In this document: in pieces, positions 52,015 through 60,506 of the stretch
Position numbering within the stretch: the first letter of the stretch is position 1
Layout of the letters: every line of letters starts with the position of its first letter
NCBI GenBank assembly: GCA_964592125.1
Contig: CAZQBV010000003.1
Span: 3,669 to 67,668 of the forward strand
Reading direction: 5' to 3'
DNA length: 64,000 bases
Origin: UBA5399 sp964592125
GTDB lineage: Bacteria; Bacillota; Clostridia; Christensenellales; Christensenellaceae
The notes under the pieces: generated by a model
Databases searched by the model: none
The model's input: the letters and a program-made list of their open reading frames with translations, nothing else
What the model was told of the DNA's origin: nothing
Position numbers and translations under genes: made by a program

Positions 52015-53952
52015 ATGCAAATTACACCTATGAATAGTAAACCGATTGGTGCAGATATTGTAAATTGGGGCGAAGGTGGGAACTCGCCTTTTCATGCTGT
52101 GCGTGAAGGTCAAATCATAAAGGCGGAAGTTGTTGCTGCGGAAGGAAGTTCGCTTACAATAAAACTAAGTGACGGAAGTACTGTAAAGGCAGATTTTCCG
52201 GGCGCACAGGTGATGTTGCCTGGAGATCAACTGGAGCTGATGATGATGTCTAAAGCGGATGGCAACATTCACCTAAGGCTAACCACAATAAATGGCCAGC
52301 AAGTGCAAATGGGCACTGGAGACCTGCAGGTTCGCCTTATGGACATGGGTGTACAGCCTTCTGAAATAAACACAAAGGCGGCTCAATTTTTAGTCGATAG
52401 AAATGTGCAGCCCACACCGGAACGTGTTGCATTACTCGTAAAAATAGCAATGCAGTATCCAGAACTGCCAGCTTCTGTGGCCTTGTTTGTTGCAGAAAAC
52501 AACATACCGGTTACTCAGCAAAATATAAATGCATTGATGTTGTGGCTGCAAAGTGGGCAAACCCTCGGCAATGAAGCACAACAACTTATTAATGATGTGA
52601 ATCTTTTCCTAACGGAGCAACTTGGTAAAACAACCCAGCCGGAATTGGTACCTTCAATCGCAGGGCAAACAGAGCAGAATGCTGAGCCATTGCAAAACAA
52701 AGCAATGCACACAAATGTAGATCATTCGGCAGCGATGCCTGGGCAGGTGCCAGCGAATGATGCAGCCCAGACGGGTTTGGATGCGCGTGCAAAATTGCTT
52801 GCGTTGATTGCGCAGCTAAACAATCCCGCCCCTTCCGCCGAAACGGCGCAACCAGCATTTATGGCAGAAATTACACAGGGACAATCTGGAGTTGTAGCAG
52901 AACAGATACTCACAAATTCTCAGCAGGCAGTATTTCAAAATGCTTTTATGTCTATTGTAAGCCATAGCCCGGTAGAGCGGGCAATTCACCAATTGCCACA
53001 AAATGCCGTTTTGGATTTTGCCTCCACATTGGCAAACACGAATGAGACACAAGTACAACAAGCCATAGAAGGGTTTCTTTCGAAGTTTCCGCTAACAGCA
53101 GAGCAGAAAGCCGAAGTGGCACAAACTTTGCAAATTGCGTATCAAACTGGACGTGTGGCGGCCTCCACAGTGCTGGCTGATTCGGCTGTAGACGGACAGG
53201 CGCAAATGGCGCAACAACCAACTTCCAATGCGCAGGAAACGATGGCACAGCAAAATACTATGTTGCAGGGCAGTGCCGCAAAACAGAATGGCACAGCAAT
53301 AAACCAACCGCAAGTGTTTGGGGACGCAGCCATACAGGAAATGCAGCAGCTGTTGCAAGTATTGGATAAGTTGACTGTTGGTATCAGGCACAATGCGCGA
53401 ATAGATGCCGAAAACTTGCAAAATGCTGTGAAAAGCCAGCAACAAATTGCGGACAGTGTGCAGAGCGGCCTTTCTAGGGTGATGGGGGATTCCAGCAACG
53501 TAACACAGCGTGCTGCGGATATTTCCTCTCGGATACAACTGGGAAACAACATAGAAAATTTTTACTATTGCCAGATACCCATAGAAATGAGTCAAAATAA
53601 GAGCACGGCAGAGCTATACGTATTTGAACGCAAGCAAAAGGGCAATGCAGAAGAGCGCACCAATACAACCATATTGATTGCATTGGAAACGCAGAATATG
53701 GGCAGGGTGGAAACGGTAATGCGTTCTGAACGGGATAGTTTGGGAATAGAATTTCGGGTACAGAGCCCAGTTATTGTAAACTATTTGCAAAAAACAACTG
53801 CAGAGCTTGCGCAGTCGCTTGCAGGTGATGATTTTGCTGTCAAGGAAATTCGCGTGGTACAGATGAATAAGCCTGTTACCCCGCTAAATGTGGATCAGAT
53901 GCTGGGAGAAAAAGAATATTTTCAGTTGCAAACTGTGGATATAAGTATATAA
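52015..53952 (+). CDS. FliK-like protein (YlqG-type)
   Basis: Predicted 645 aa. N-terminal ~80 residues form a small beta domain (GQIIKAEVVAAEGSSLTIKL), then a helical/Gln-rich middle, and a C-terminal Flg_hook-like domain (about 510-620) with FYYCQIPIEMSQNKSTAELYVFERK and LGIEFRVQSPVIVNYLQ. YlqG next to YlqH in Bacillus has the same pairing; here the two are divergent. Start: ATG 52015 with GGAGGA upstream; 13 upstream in-frame codons overlap the promoter leader. Being SigD-driven, it probably acts late, but its role is unknown. Confidence 0.8.
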   Translation: MQITPMNSKPIGADIVNWGEGGNSPFHAVREGQIIKAEVVAAEGSSLTIKLSDGSTVKADFPGAQVMLPGDQLELMMMSKADGNIHLRLTTINGQQVQMGTGDLQVRLMDMGVQPSEINTKAAQFLVDRNVQPTPERVALLVKIAMQYPELPASVALFVAENNIPVTQQNINALMLWLQSGQTLGNEAQQLINDVNLFLTEQLGKTTQPELVPSIAGQTEQNAEPLQNKAMHTNVDHSAAMPGQVPANDAAQTGLDARAKLLALIAQLNNPAPSAETAQPAFMAEITQGQSGVVAEQILTNSQQAVFQNAFMSIVSHSPVERAIHQLPQNAVLDFASTLANTNETQVQQAIEGFLSKFPLTAEQKAEVAQTLQIAYQTGRVAASTVLADSAVDGQAQMAQQPTSNAQETMAQQNTMLQGSAAKQNGTAINQPQVFGDAAIQEMQQLLQVLDKLTVGIRHNARIDAENLQNAVKSQQQIADSVQSGLSRVMGDSSNVTQRAADISSRIQLGNNIENFYYCQIPIEMSQNKSTAELYVFERKQKGNAEERTNTTILIALETQNMGRVETVMRSERDSLGIEFRVQSPVIVNYLQKTTAELAQSLAGDDFAVKEIRVVQMNKPVTPLNVDQMLGEKEYFQLQTVDISI

Positions 53953-53961
53953 TATTGCGCG

Positions 53962-54002
53962 CGATTTATTATGAAGTATGTCGCTTCATTCATCGGTTTT
54001 TT
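53962..54002 (+). terminator. Intrinsic terminator after the FliK-like gene
   Basis: ATGAAG (53971-53976) pairs with CTTCAT (53984-53989), extended by CGAT (53962-53965) with ATCG (53992-53995) across a small internal loop, and followed by GTTTTTT. Confidence 0.65.
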
Positions 54003-54080
54003 AGGGCGATAAAACGGAGGCTTTAAATCGGAATTAGTGTAAATTCATATATTGCAGTGGAAGTATGTGGAATTAATGTT

Positions 54081-54108
54081 TTGCTTTTTAAATAAATTCT
54101 GATATAAT
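54081..54108 (+). promoter_or_regulatory. SigA-type promoter of the CHAP-protein gene
   Basis: TTGCTT (54081-54086), 16-bp spacer, extended -10 TGA-TATAAT (TATAAT at 54103-54108), 36 nt before the start. Confidence 0.65.
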
Positions 54109-54143
54109 ATTTTATATGTATGCACAGGAGGGATATTTTAACT

Positions 54144-55208
54144 ATGCCAATTACAGATTCGGTTAGTAATGTTTACATGAACAACATGTATGTAACTGGT
54201 GGCAATGCCAACAATAATTATGCAAGTGGTGTTTCGCAAACTCCATCTTTGACTAATCTAGGCAATGCTCTCCCGACTGCAAATAACAGTAACAATCTTA
54301 CAAACTCATTTTCGCAAATGTTAAGCGGTATGATGGCTGGCAATACAGCCAATATGGCTTCGGGCATTGGCGATTTTTCTGGTTTGGGAGGAAGTGGCGA
54401 TACCAGCTCTGCTTTAAGCGGACTAATGGGCATGGGCAGCGGTAGCAGTATGGATAGTATGGGTGGATCTTCCGAATCCAACATAATGATGATGATGGTA
54501 CTGTTGCTTTTGGCACAGCAGAACAACAATGGGCAAAACAACAACCTATTAAATAGCTTGAATGGAAACAATGCTGCTACAATGGGCTACAACAATGCCA
54601 ATGCATCTGCGCAGACCTATGCCAATATGGCAAGCCAGGGAATCCCTACAAATTCAGCTTCGGTTGCCAATGCGGCAATTACTAGCAACGTTGGGCAGCG
54701 CAGTGCAGATCTTTATCGTGCAGTTATTAACCAGTTTAATGTGGAATCAAATCAGCGTTATGCTGTGAATAAGCAGGGGATAGGTGATACCTACTGCAAT
54801 ATCTTCGCATGGGACGTAACGCGAGCAATGGGTGCGGAAGTGCCGCACTATATAGATAGCGCAACGGGTGCACCGGTTTCTTCTGGCGCAGGCGGTGCCA
54901 AGGAGCTGAATGCAAACCAAGTGAACGATTGGCTCAATAGCACTGGGCGAGCCTTTGGCTGGACAAAAGTTTCCGCAGAAGAGGCACAGTACTACGCCAA
55001 TATGGGAATGCCAGCCATTACTTCGTGGAAAAATTCTGCTGGGCATGGGCATTTGCAGGTAGTAAGCCCATCGGTGGATGGACAGTACGACCCCTCCAGA
55101 GGGGTGGCAATTGCTCAGGCAGGTCGTCAGGTGAAAAACTACGACTATATCACATCGGTATATGGCGCAAGCACCTTGCCACATGTGGAGTATTTTGTGC
55201 ATGTATAA
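54144..55208 (+). CDS. CHAP/NlpC-like peptidoglycan hydrolase in the flagellar locus
   Basis: Predicted 354 aa, no Sec signal. Residues 1-180 are Asn/Ser/Gly/Met-rich low complexity, with a short hydrophobic patch (MMMMVLLLLA, about 115-124). From about 185 a compact domain appears: NQFNVESNQRY, then DTYCNIFAWDVTRAMG with Cys218, LNANQVNDWL, and WKNSAGHGHLQVVSPS with His301/His303. That Cys-His arrangement resembles CHAP/NlpC-P60 cysteine peptidases of endolysins. I infer a wall-cutting enzyme for flagellum passage, perhaps a FlgJ substitute. Start ATG 54144 after AGGAGGG. Confidence 0.7.
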   Translation: MPITDSVSNVYMNNMYVTGGNANNNYASGVSQTPSLTNLGNALPTANNSNNLTNSFSQMLSGMMAGNTANMASGIGDFSGLGGSGDTSSALSGLMGMGSGSSMDSMGGSSESNIMMMMVLLLLAQQNNNGQNNNLLNSLNGNNAATMGYNNANASAQTYANMASQGIPTNSASVANAAITSNVGQRSADLYRAVINQFNVESNQRYAVNKQGIGDTYCNIFAWDVTRAMGAEVPHYIDSATGAPVSSGAGGAKELNANQVNDWLNSTGRAFGWTKVSAEEAQYYANMGMPAITSWKNSAGHGHLQVVSPSVDGQYDPSRGVAIAQAGRQVKNYDYITSVYGASTLPHVEYFVHV

Positions 55209-55263
55209 TCAGGTTTGTAGTTCTATGTTTTACTTATATGATGCGGATTTATGTGAAAGTCCA

Positions 55264-55300
55264 CCTTTTGCGGCTAGCAAGGGGCAAGGGCTTTTCTGCT
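55264..55300 (+). terminator. Weak stem-loop after the CHAP-protein gene
   Basis: CCTTTTGC (55264-55271) can pair with GCAAGGGG (55277-55284, two wobble pairs), with T-rich sequence near 55291-55305. Terminator role uncertain. Confidence 0.35.
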
Positions 55301-55383
55301 TTTTGATAGGATCATTTAGGGCATGAAATCAACACAAAATGTCGTAAGGTCAATATTTCGCAAAAAACAGTTGCTAAAAACGA

Positions 55384-55410
55384 TAAAGTTTCACTGCTAT
55401 CTTACGATAT
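55384..55410 (+). promoter_or_regulatory. SigD promoter of fliD
   Basis: TAAA (55384-55387), 15-nt spacer, TACGATAT (55403-55410), about 63 nt before fliD. Confidence 0.87.
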
Positions 55411-55472
55411 AAGAAATAGTGAGAAGATTAATGTTTGGTTATTTGATTATTTAGATAAAGGAAGTGGATATT

Positions 55473-57743
55473 ATGGCAACAAGCCCAATAAGTTCTTATT
55501 CAACATCAAGGATAACCGGCCTTGCATCCGGGATGGATACAGATAGCTTGATTCAAAAACTGATGAAGACCGAGCAAATGAAGCTGGACAGGGTGTTTAA
55601 GCAGACAACCACCTTGGAATGGAAGAAGAGTGCCTATACGGATATCAATGCTCAAATAAAAACATTCCGGGACAAGTTTATGAACACTTTGAGTGCAGAC
55701 AACGTGCTTTCTAAAAGTGTTTATAAGGCAAACAAAGTAAACTATACAGAAAATAAATATGTTGATATAAAGGCAACCTCCACCGCAAGTATATCCAGCC
55801 ATAAAATAAGTGGCATTTCGCTTGCGGATTATGCAAAGCTTGATGGTGTGAAGCATCGCAATCGTTATATATCTGCTTCAGGCGATGGCGGGAAAAATTT
55901 AGTTGCATCAACAACAGGTGCAGCTTTAACCGGTGAAACCGCAGCCAGCACTATGGAAGATGTCTTTGGCATTGCATCGGGAGAACAAGTTTCCTTTTCC
56001 ATCAATGGGGAAGTATTTACTTTTGACCATACCGATACATTGCAGGATGTTATGAACAGTGTGAATGCATCCAGCAAAGCAAATGTCACAATGGAGTTTG
56101 CAGGCGAAAAAATAACACTCACCAGCAAAACTGCTGGTGAAAGCTCTAAATTGGTATTGAAAAACATCACAGGCCCCGAAGTGTTTGGTACAAACAAAGC
56201 TTTTGGTGCTGTGGGCACAGTGAATGCCACAAACAAGGTTGACCCGGCTACCACCACCTTGGCTCAACTGGAAACCATAACCGGCAATAGCTTTGGTTTT
56301 GTAGGCGGAGCGGTAAAGCTGAAAATAAATGATGTAGAAATTACACTGACCAATACAATGACAGTGGACGATATGCTTGCAGAAATCAATGGTTCTGCAG
56401 CGAACGTGACTGCAAGTTATGACAAAAATGCAGATAAATTCTACATCAGAAACAACAACGGTGGCTCTGGTGCGGCGCTAAAGCTGGAAAACAGTGTAGG
56501 CAAAGTGTTTGGGGAAAAGGGCTTGCTGGGAGGAATTGCAGCAGGTACTCTTTCTAAATACGAAGCAGTGGATAGGGATAAGGATAGCATTGTTACAGCT
56601 GCCGAAAAAATGGGTATAAAGCTGCAGCTGGATGAAAGTGGTAAATTTAGCTTTACCGTTTCAGATGGAACAAAGTCCAAAGACTTTTCATTTGATGCCA
56701 AAACCACCACACTAAAGTCTATGATAGACAAGGTGAACGGGGATGCCGACATCAATGTAACGATGTCCTATAGCCAGATTACAGATTCCTTTACCTTTAC
56801 CAGTGGTGAGACAGGGGAAGCATCTAAAATAACGGTTTCAAACAAAGGTGGCACAAATGCTTTTGGCGGTGCAGATTCGTTCTTTGGTATTGCTGCAGGT
56901 ACTACCACAGGTAAAGATGCAGTTATTGTAATTGATGGCGAAGAAGTGAAGCAGGCAAGCAACTCCTTTGTATTGGATGGCATTCAATTTACCTTGAAAG
57001 CGAACATGGCAACGGTGGATTCTGCTGACGACGATAAGATGATAAACTTTTCTATCAGTCAGGATATTGATAGCGTTGTAGACAAAGTAAAAGCATTTGT
57101 AGCCGAATACAACAAGCTGGTTCAAAGCTTGAATGATAGGATTCATGAAGAAAAGGACTTTGACTATGAGCCGCTAACGCAAGAAGAACTTAGTGCGATG
57201 TCCGAAAAAGAGATAGAGAAGTTTGAGACAGAGGCAAAAAAAGGTTTGCTAAGGAATGACACCACAATCAATTCCTTACTAACCACAATGCGCCAGAGCT
57301 TGTTTGAAAAGGTAGGAGATACAGGCCTTTCCCCTCATGACATTGGCCTTACCACAGGCGACTGGGTAAACAATGGCCAAATTAAATTTGATGAGGATAA
57401 ATTCCGTGCTGCTTTAAAGGAAAATCCTGATGCGGTAGCCACTGTAATGGCCGCGTCTTCTTCCTCTTCAGATAAAGCTGTAGCGCGTGCGGAATCTGGG
57501 CTGCTGGGGCGTTACTTTGATCAGTTGTCAGACACGCAAAATACGCTAACAAAAACAAATATTAAGAACACAGACAAAGCTATTTACGACAACGAGAAGA
57601 AAATGAGTGATATGTTGGATCGTATGTACCAGATGGAAGAACGCTATTATCTGCAGTTTGCACAAATGGAAACATTGCTTACCAGTTACCAACAGCAGAG
57701 TTCTTGGCTTACACAACAGCTTGGCTCTTTGGGAACTAATTAA
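55473..57743 (+). CDS. fliD: Flagellar filament cap protein FliD (HAP2)
   Basis: Predicted 756 aa, large for FliD (often 450-550). N-terminus TSRITGLASGMDTDSLIQKL and MKLDRVFKQTTTLEWKKSAY; C-terminus with YDNEKKMSDMLDRMYQMEERYYLQFAQMETLL, the FliD coiled coil. Three or more flagellar-type beta domains (FSINGEVFTFDHTDTLQDVMN-like units recur near 165, 280 and 395) fill the middle. Start ATG 55473, GGAAG 8 nt upstream; a GTG three codons earlier overlaps that site. Confidence 0.95.
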   Translation: MATSPISSYSTSRITGLASGMDTDSLIQKLMKTEQMKLDRVFKQTTTLEWKKSAYTDINAQIKTFRDKFMNTLSADNVLSKSVYKANKVNYTENKYVDIKATSTASISSHKISGISLADYAKLDGVKHRNRYISASGDGGKNLVASTTGAALTGETAASTMEDVFGIASGEQVSFSINGEVFTFDHTDTLQDVMNSVNASSKANVTMEFAGEKITLTSKTAGESSKLVLKNITGPEVFGTNKAFGAVGTVNATNKVDPATTTLAQLETITGNSFGFVGGAVKLKINDVEITLTNTMTVDDMLAEINGSAANVTASYDKNADKFYIRNNNGGSGAALKLENSVGKVFGEKGLLGGIAAGTLSKYEAVDRDKDSIVTAAEKMGIKLQLDESGKFSFTVSDGTKSKDFSFDAKTTTLKSMIDKVNGDADINVTMSYSQITDSFTFTSGETGEASKITVSNKGGTNAFGGADSFFGIAAGTTTGKDAVIVIDGEEVKQASNSFVLDGIQFTLKANMATVDSADDDKMINFSISQDIDSVVDKVKAFVAEYNKLVQSLNDRIHEEKDFDYEPLTQEELSAMSEKEIEKFETEAKKGLLRNDTTINSLLTTMRQSLFEKVGDTGLSPHDIGLTTGDWVNNGQIKFDEDKFRAALKENPDAVATVMAASSSSSDKAVARAESGLLGRYFDQLSDTQNTLTKTNIKNTDKAIYDNEKKMSDMLDRMYQMEERYYLQFAQMETLLTSYQQQSSWLTQQLGSLGTN

Positions 57744-57757
57744 ATATTTAGAATCTG

Positions 57758-57785
57758 ATATGCAGGTCTAGTATTGCCTGCATAT
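57758..57785 (+). other. Perfect 9-bp hairpin between fliD and fliS
   Basis: ATATGCAGG (57758-57766), 10-nt loop, CCTGCATAT (57777-57785), without a T-tract. A second small palindrome CACAC-AGT-GTGTG lies just before the fliS ribosome site. Likely RNA-processing or stability elements. Confidence 0.45.
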
Positions 57786-57819
57786 TCACTATACACACAG
57801 TGTGTGAAGGAGGTATGTA

Positions 57820-58239
57820 ATGTACTACGCAACAGCCAACCTACAAAATAGATATAAGCAGGATTATGTTACCACTGCCAGTCCAATTGATTTAGTAATC
57901 ATGCTTTATGATGGGTGCATCAAGCAGTTGAAGTTGGCAAAAATTCACTTGGAAGAAACAGAGCCTGAATCGCCAAGAAATTTCCTGATTTCAATAGAAA
58001 AAGCAGAGGAAATTATACTGGAGCTGATCCGAAGCTTGAACCTGAAAATTGAGATTTCAAAAGATCTGTTAGATTTGTATCAATTTATGGTGAATGAGCT
58101 AGTGGATGTTACTTTCTCTCGAGAATCAGAAAAGATTGATCCGGTGATTGATATGCTTAATACCTTGAGGGAATCTTGGGTGGAAGCCAAAAATAGTTTG
58201 GGAAATACATTCCAAACTGAAGATGAAATGCAAGGGTAG
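57820..58239 (+). CDS. fliS: Flagellin chaperone FliS
   Basis: Predicted 139 aa. NRYKQDYVTTASPIDLVIML and YDGCIKQLKLA are the FliS hallmark. It prevents flagellin aggregation and delivers it to FlhA; it also takes part in FliW/CsrA feedback in some Firmicutes. AAGGAGG precedes the ATG. Confidence 0.95.
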   Translation: MYYATANLQNRYKQDYVTTASPIDLVIMLYDGCIKQLKLAKIHLEETEPESPRNFLISIEKAEEIILELIRSLNLKIEISKDLLDLYQFMVNELVDVTFSRESEKIDPVIDMLNTLRESWVEAKNSLGNTFQTEDEMQG

Positions 58240-58243
58240 AGCA

Positions 58244-58669
58244 TTGGAAAGCAAAGTGGAGCTGGTTAAGCAGAAATCTTCTTTATTGCAAAAGTTTTTA
58301 GATGCAACAAAAAACATACAGGAAATTTTGAATGCACCTGAGGAGAAGGAAAAAGTTTCTAAATTGCAAAAAAATGTTGCAGTGCGTGATGCAGTGATAG
58401 AGGAAATCAATAGAATAAATAAAATAATTGATCAACCGGGCAAGTCGGATGATCAATTTGAAGTAGAACGAGAGAAACATGCATGGCTGTGGGAAAAGCT
58501 ATTTGAGCAGATAAATGAACTGGAAGAAGACAATGCGGCTAAAATGGATGCTCTTATGAAAGAATATATGAGTAAGGTGCGTTCAACCAAAGATTCTATT
58601 CGCGTGATTGACGCATATGCCAAACAGATGGTTGAAGAAAGTGCTGCAAATATTGACAAAAATCGCTAA
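58244..58669 (+). CDS. FliT-like helical protein
   Basis: Predicted 141 aa, helical and charged, downstream of fliS where fliT normally lies. No strong family motif is visible, so the name is by position and composition. Start: TTG 58244 is 7 nt after GCAAGGG; an ATG at 58223 inside fliS is the alternative. Confidence 0.55.
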   Translation: MESKVELVKQKSSLLQKFLDATKNIQEILNAPEEKEKVSKLQKNVAVRDAVIEEINRINKIIDQPGKSDDQFEVEREKHAWLWEKLFEQINELEEDNAAKMDALMKEYMSKVRSTKDSIRVIDAYAKQMVEESAANIDKNR

Positions 58670-58699
58670 TAACGATAGAATGCTCAGAGAAGAGATTTT

Positions 58700-59152
58700 A
58701 TGAAAATTAATCATGTGAACTCTGCGGCAATGGATCATGCGGCAAAGAGTGAGCTTAGTGAGACGGATGCTGCAAAGAGTACTGGGTTGGTGTTTAAACG
58801 CCACCTAACAAATGAATCGAAAAGTGCATACTTGGGTCACATTGAAGAGCTGATTGCAGACATAGAAAAGCAAGGTGTCAAATTGGGCAAAAAAGCTGAT
58901 ATGGCTGAAATGCAGAAATATAGAGAAATGATTACTAAGCTTTTAAATGAGACGGTAAGCAATGGCTTTGCTTTCGAAAAAGAAGGCAAAATGGGTTTTA
59001 ATGGAAGAAGTAAAATTTTTGTGATTATAAAAAAGATCAACACAAAGTTGGATGATATGACACAAAAAGTTTTAGAAGCTGAAAAAGAAAATATTAATCT
59101 TTTAGATGATATAGACGACATCAGAGGTTTATTAGTAGATATGTACTATTGA
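58700..59152 (+). CDS. yaaR: YaaR family protein (DUF327)
   Basis: Predicted 150 aa. HIEELIADIEKQGVKLGKKADMAEMQKYREMITKLLNE-type sequence and VLEAEKENINLLDDIDDIRGLLVDMYY at the end are the YaaR/DUF327 pattern. The family is linked with flagellar loci in clostridia; function unknown. Confidence 0.85.
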   Translation: MKINHVNSAAMDHAAKSELSETDAAKSTGLVFKRHLTNESKSAYLGHIEELIADIEKQGVKLGKKADMAEMQKYREMITKLLNETVSNGFAFEKEGKMGFNGRSKIFVIIKKINTKLDDMTQKVLEAEKENINLLDDIDDIRGLLVDMYY

Positions 59153-59171
59153 TAAGATGGAGGGGAACGGA

Positions 59172-59681
59172 ATGGCTGAAGCAGCAGGAAGCATACAAAT
59201 ACCCGTACAGGGGGATGAAGAAAGCTCGTTAAAAGATAGGTACTTAGTATTCAATATTAAAGATGAGTTTTATGCTATAGAGATTGTATATATTACAGAA
59301 ATTGTAGAAATGTTGCCTATCACAGAGGTTCCCAGCATTCCAGAATGCATTGTGGGTATTATTAATTTGAGAGGTACCATTATTCCAATTATGGATGTGC
59401 GTATGCGGTTTGGATACGAAACCAAAGAATATGATTCTCGTACTTGTATTGTGGTTTTGGAGAATGAGGATATTTCTATGGGAGTAATTGTTGATTCAGT
59501 TCAGGAAGTTGCTCGCATTGGTGATGATGTAGTCGCAAAGCCACCGGAAAATATAAAGGGTGCAAGCGAGATGGATTACTACATTAAAGGCATAGCAAAA
59601 TGGAAAAATGAAATACAACTTATTATTGATTGCGAAAAGTTTTTTGTTTTTGATGATTATACAGGTGCTGTATGCAGTTAA
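59172..59681 (+). CDS. cheW: Chemotaxis coupling protein CheW
   Basis: Predicted 169 aa single CheW domain: RYLVFNIKDEFYAIEIVYIT and IPECIVGIINLRGTIIPIMDVRMRFG. Links receptors to CheA. Start ATG 59172 lies 8 nt after GGAGGGG; an upstream ATG (59157) overlaps that site. Overlaps cheR by 10 nt. Confidence 0.95.
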   Translation: MAEAAGSIQIPVQGDEESSLKDRYLVFNIKDEFYAIEIVYITEIVEMLPITEVPSIPECIVGIINLRGTIIPIMDVRMRFGYETKEYDSRTCIVVLENEDISMGVIVDSVQEVARIGDDVVAKPPENIKGASEMDYYIKGIAKWKNEIQLIIDCEKFFVFDDYTGAVCS

Positions 59682-60484
59682 CAGATAACGATTTTCATAG
59701 ATTACGCGATTTTATGTACAATAATTTCGGTATTAATCTAGCCCAAAAGCGCACTTTGATAGAGGGGCGCTTGCAAGGTGTACTGAAGCAGAGAGGCTTT
59801 AGTACTTTTTCTGATTTTATTGATGATTTGATTGCGGATAAAACAGGTGGAGATGTTTCGATGCTGGTATCGAAACTAACTACAAATTTTACTTATTTTA
59901 TGCGGGAAGAACAACATTTCGATTTTATGCGCAATACTATTTTACCCGAAATTGTTCCCAATCTGAAGGATAATAATATTTCTATCTGGAGTGCAGGCTG
60001 CTCTTCTGGGGAGGAGCCTTATAGCATTGCTATGGTATTGGATGATTACTTTAAAAATAAAAAAGGATCTTTAGATACGCGGCTATTGGCATCTGATATT
60101 TCCGAACGTGTATTAAATGCTGCAAAAATTGGCATATACGGAGAGGACAGAATGTCCAAGCTGTCGGATGAATGGAAAAAGCGTTATTTTATCAATCTGG
60201 ATAAAGATAGATACCAGGTGGTTCCACAATTAAAAAAAGAGGTGGTTTTCCGTAAGTTTAATCTGATGGAGCCTGTTTTTCAATTTAAACGCAAGTTTCA
60301 TTTGATATTTTGTAGGAATGTTATGATTTATTTTGATGCTCCAACAAGAACGGCCTTGGCGAATAGATTCTGTCAAAGTTTATTGCCCGGGGGATATTTG
60401 TTTATCGGTATGTCGGAAAGCCTTCTCAATAGTAAAACGGATTTAGAATATGTTAAACCATCTATATACCGCAAGAGTTTATAG
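59672..60484 (+). CDS. cheR: Chemotaxis methyltransferase CheR
   Basis: Predicted 270 aa. N-terminal helical domain, then the SAM-binding domain with LTTNFTYFMREEQHF, WSAGCSSGEEPYSIAM, LLASDISERVL, FHLIFCRNVMIYFD and LLPGGYLFIGMSESL. It methylates receptor glutamates, opposing CheB. Confidence 0.96.
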   Translation: MQLTDNDFHRLRDFMYNNFGINLAQKRTLIEGRLQGVLKQRGFSTFSDFIDDLIADKTGGDVSMLVSKLTTNFTYFMREEQHFDFMRNTILPEIVPNLKDNNISIWSAGCSSGEEPYSIAMVLDDYFKNKKGSLDTRLLASDISERVLNAAKIGIYGEDRMSKLSDEWKKRYFINLDKDRYQVVPQLKKEVVFRKFNLMEPVFQFKRKFHLIFCRNVMIYFDAPTRTALANRFCQSLLPGGYLFIGMSESLLNSKTDLEYVKPSIYRKSL

Positions 60485-60506
60485 TGGGCTGAGGAGGAGT
60501 ATTTAG

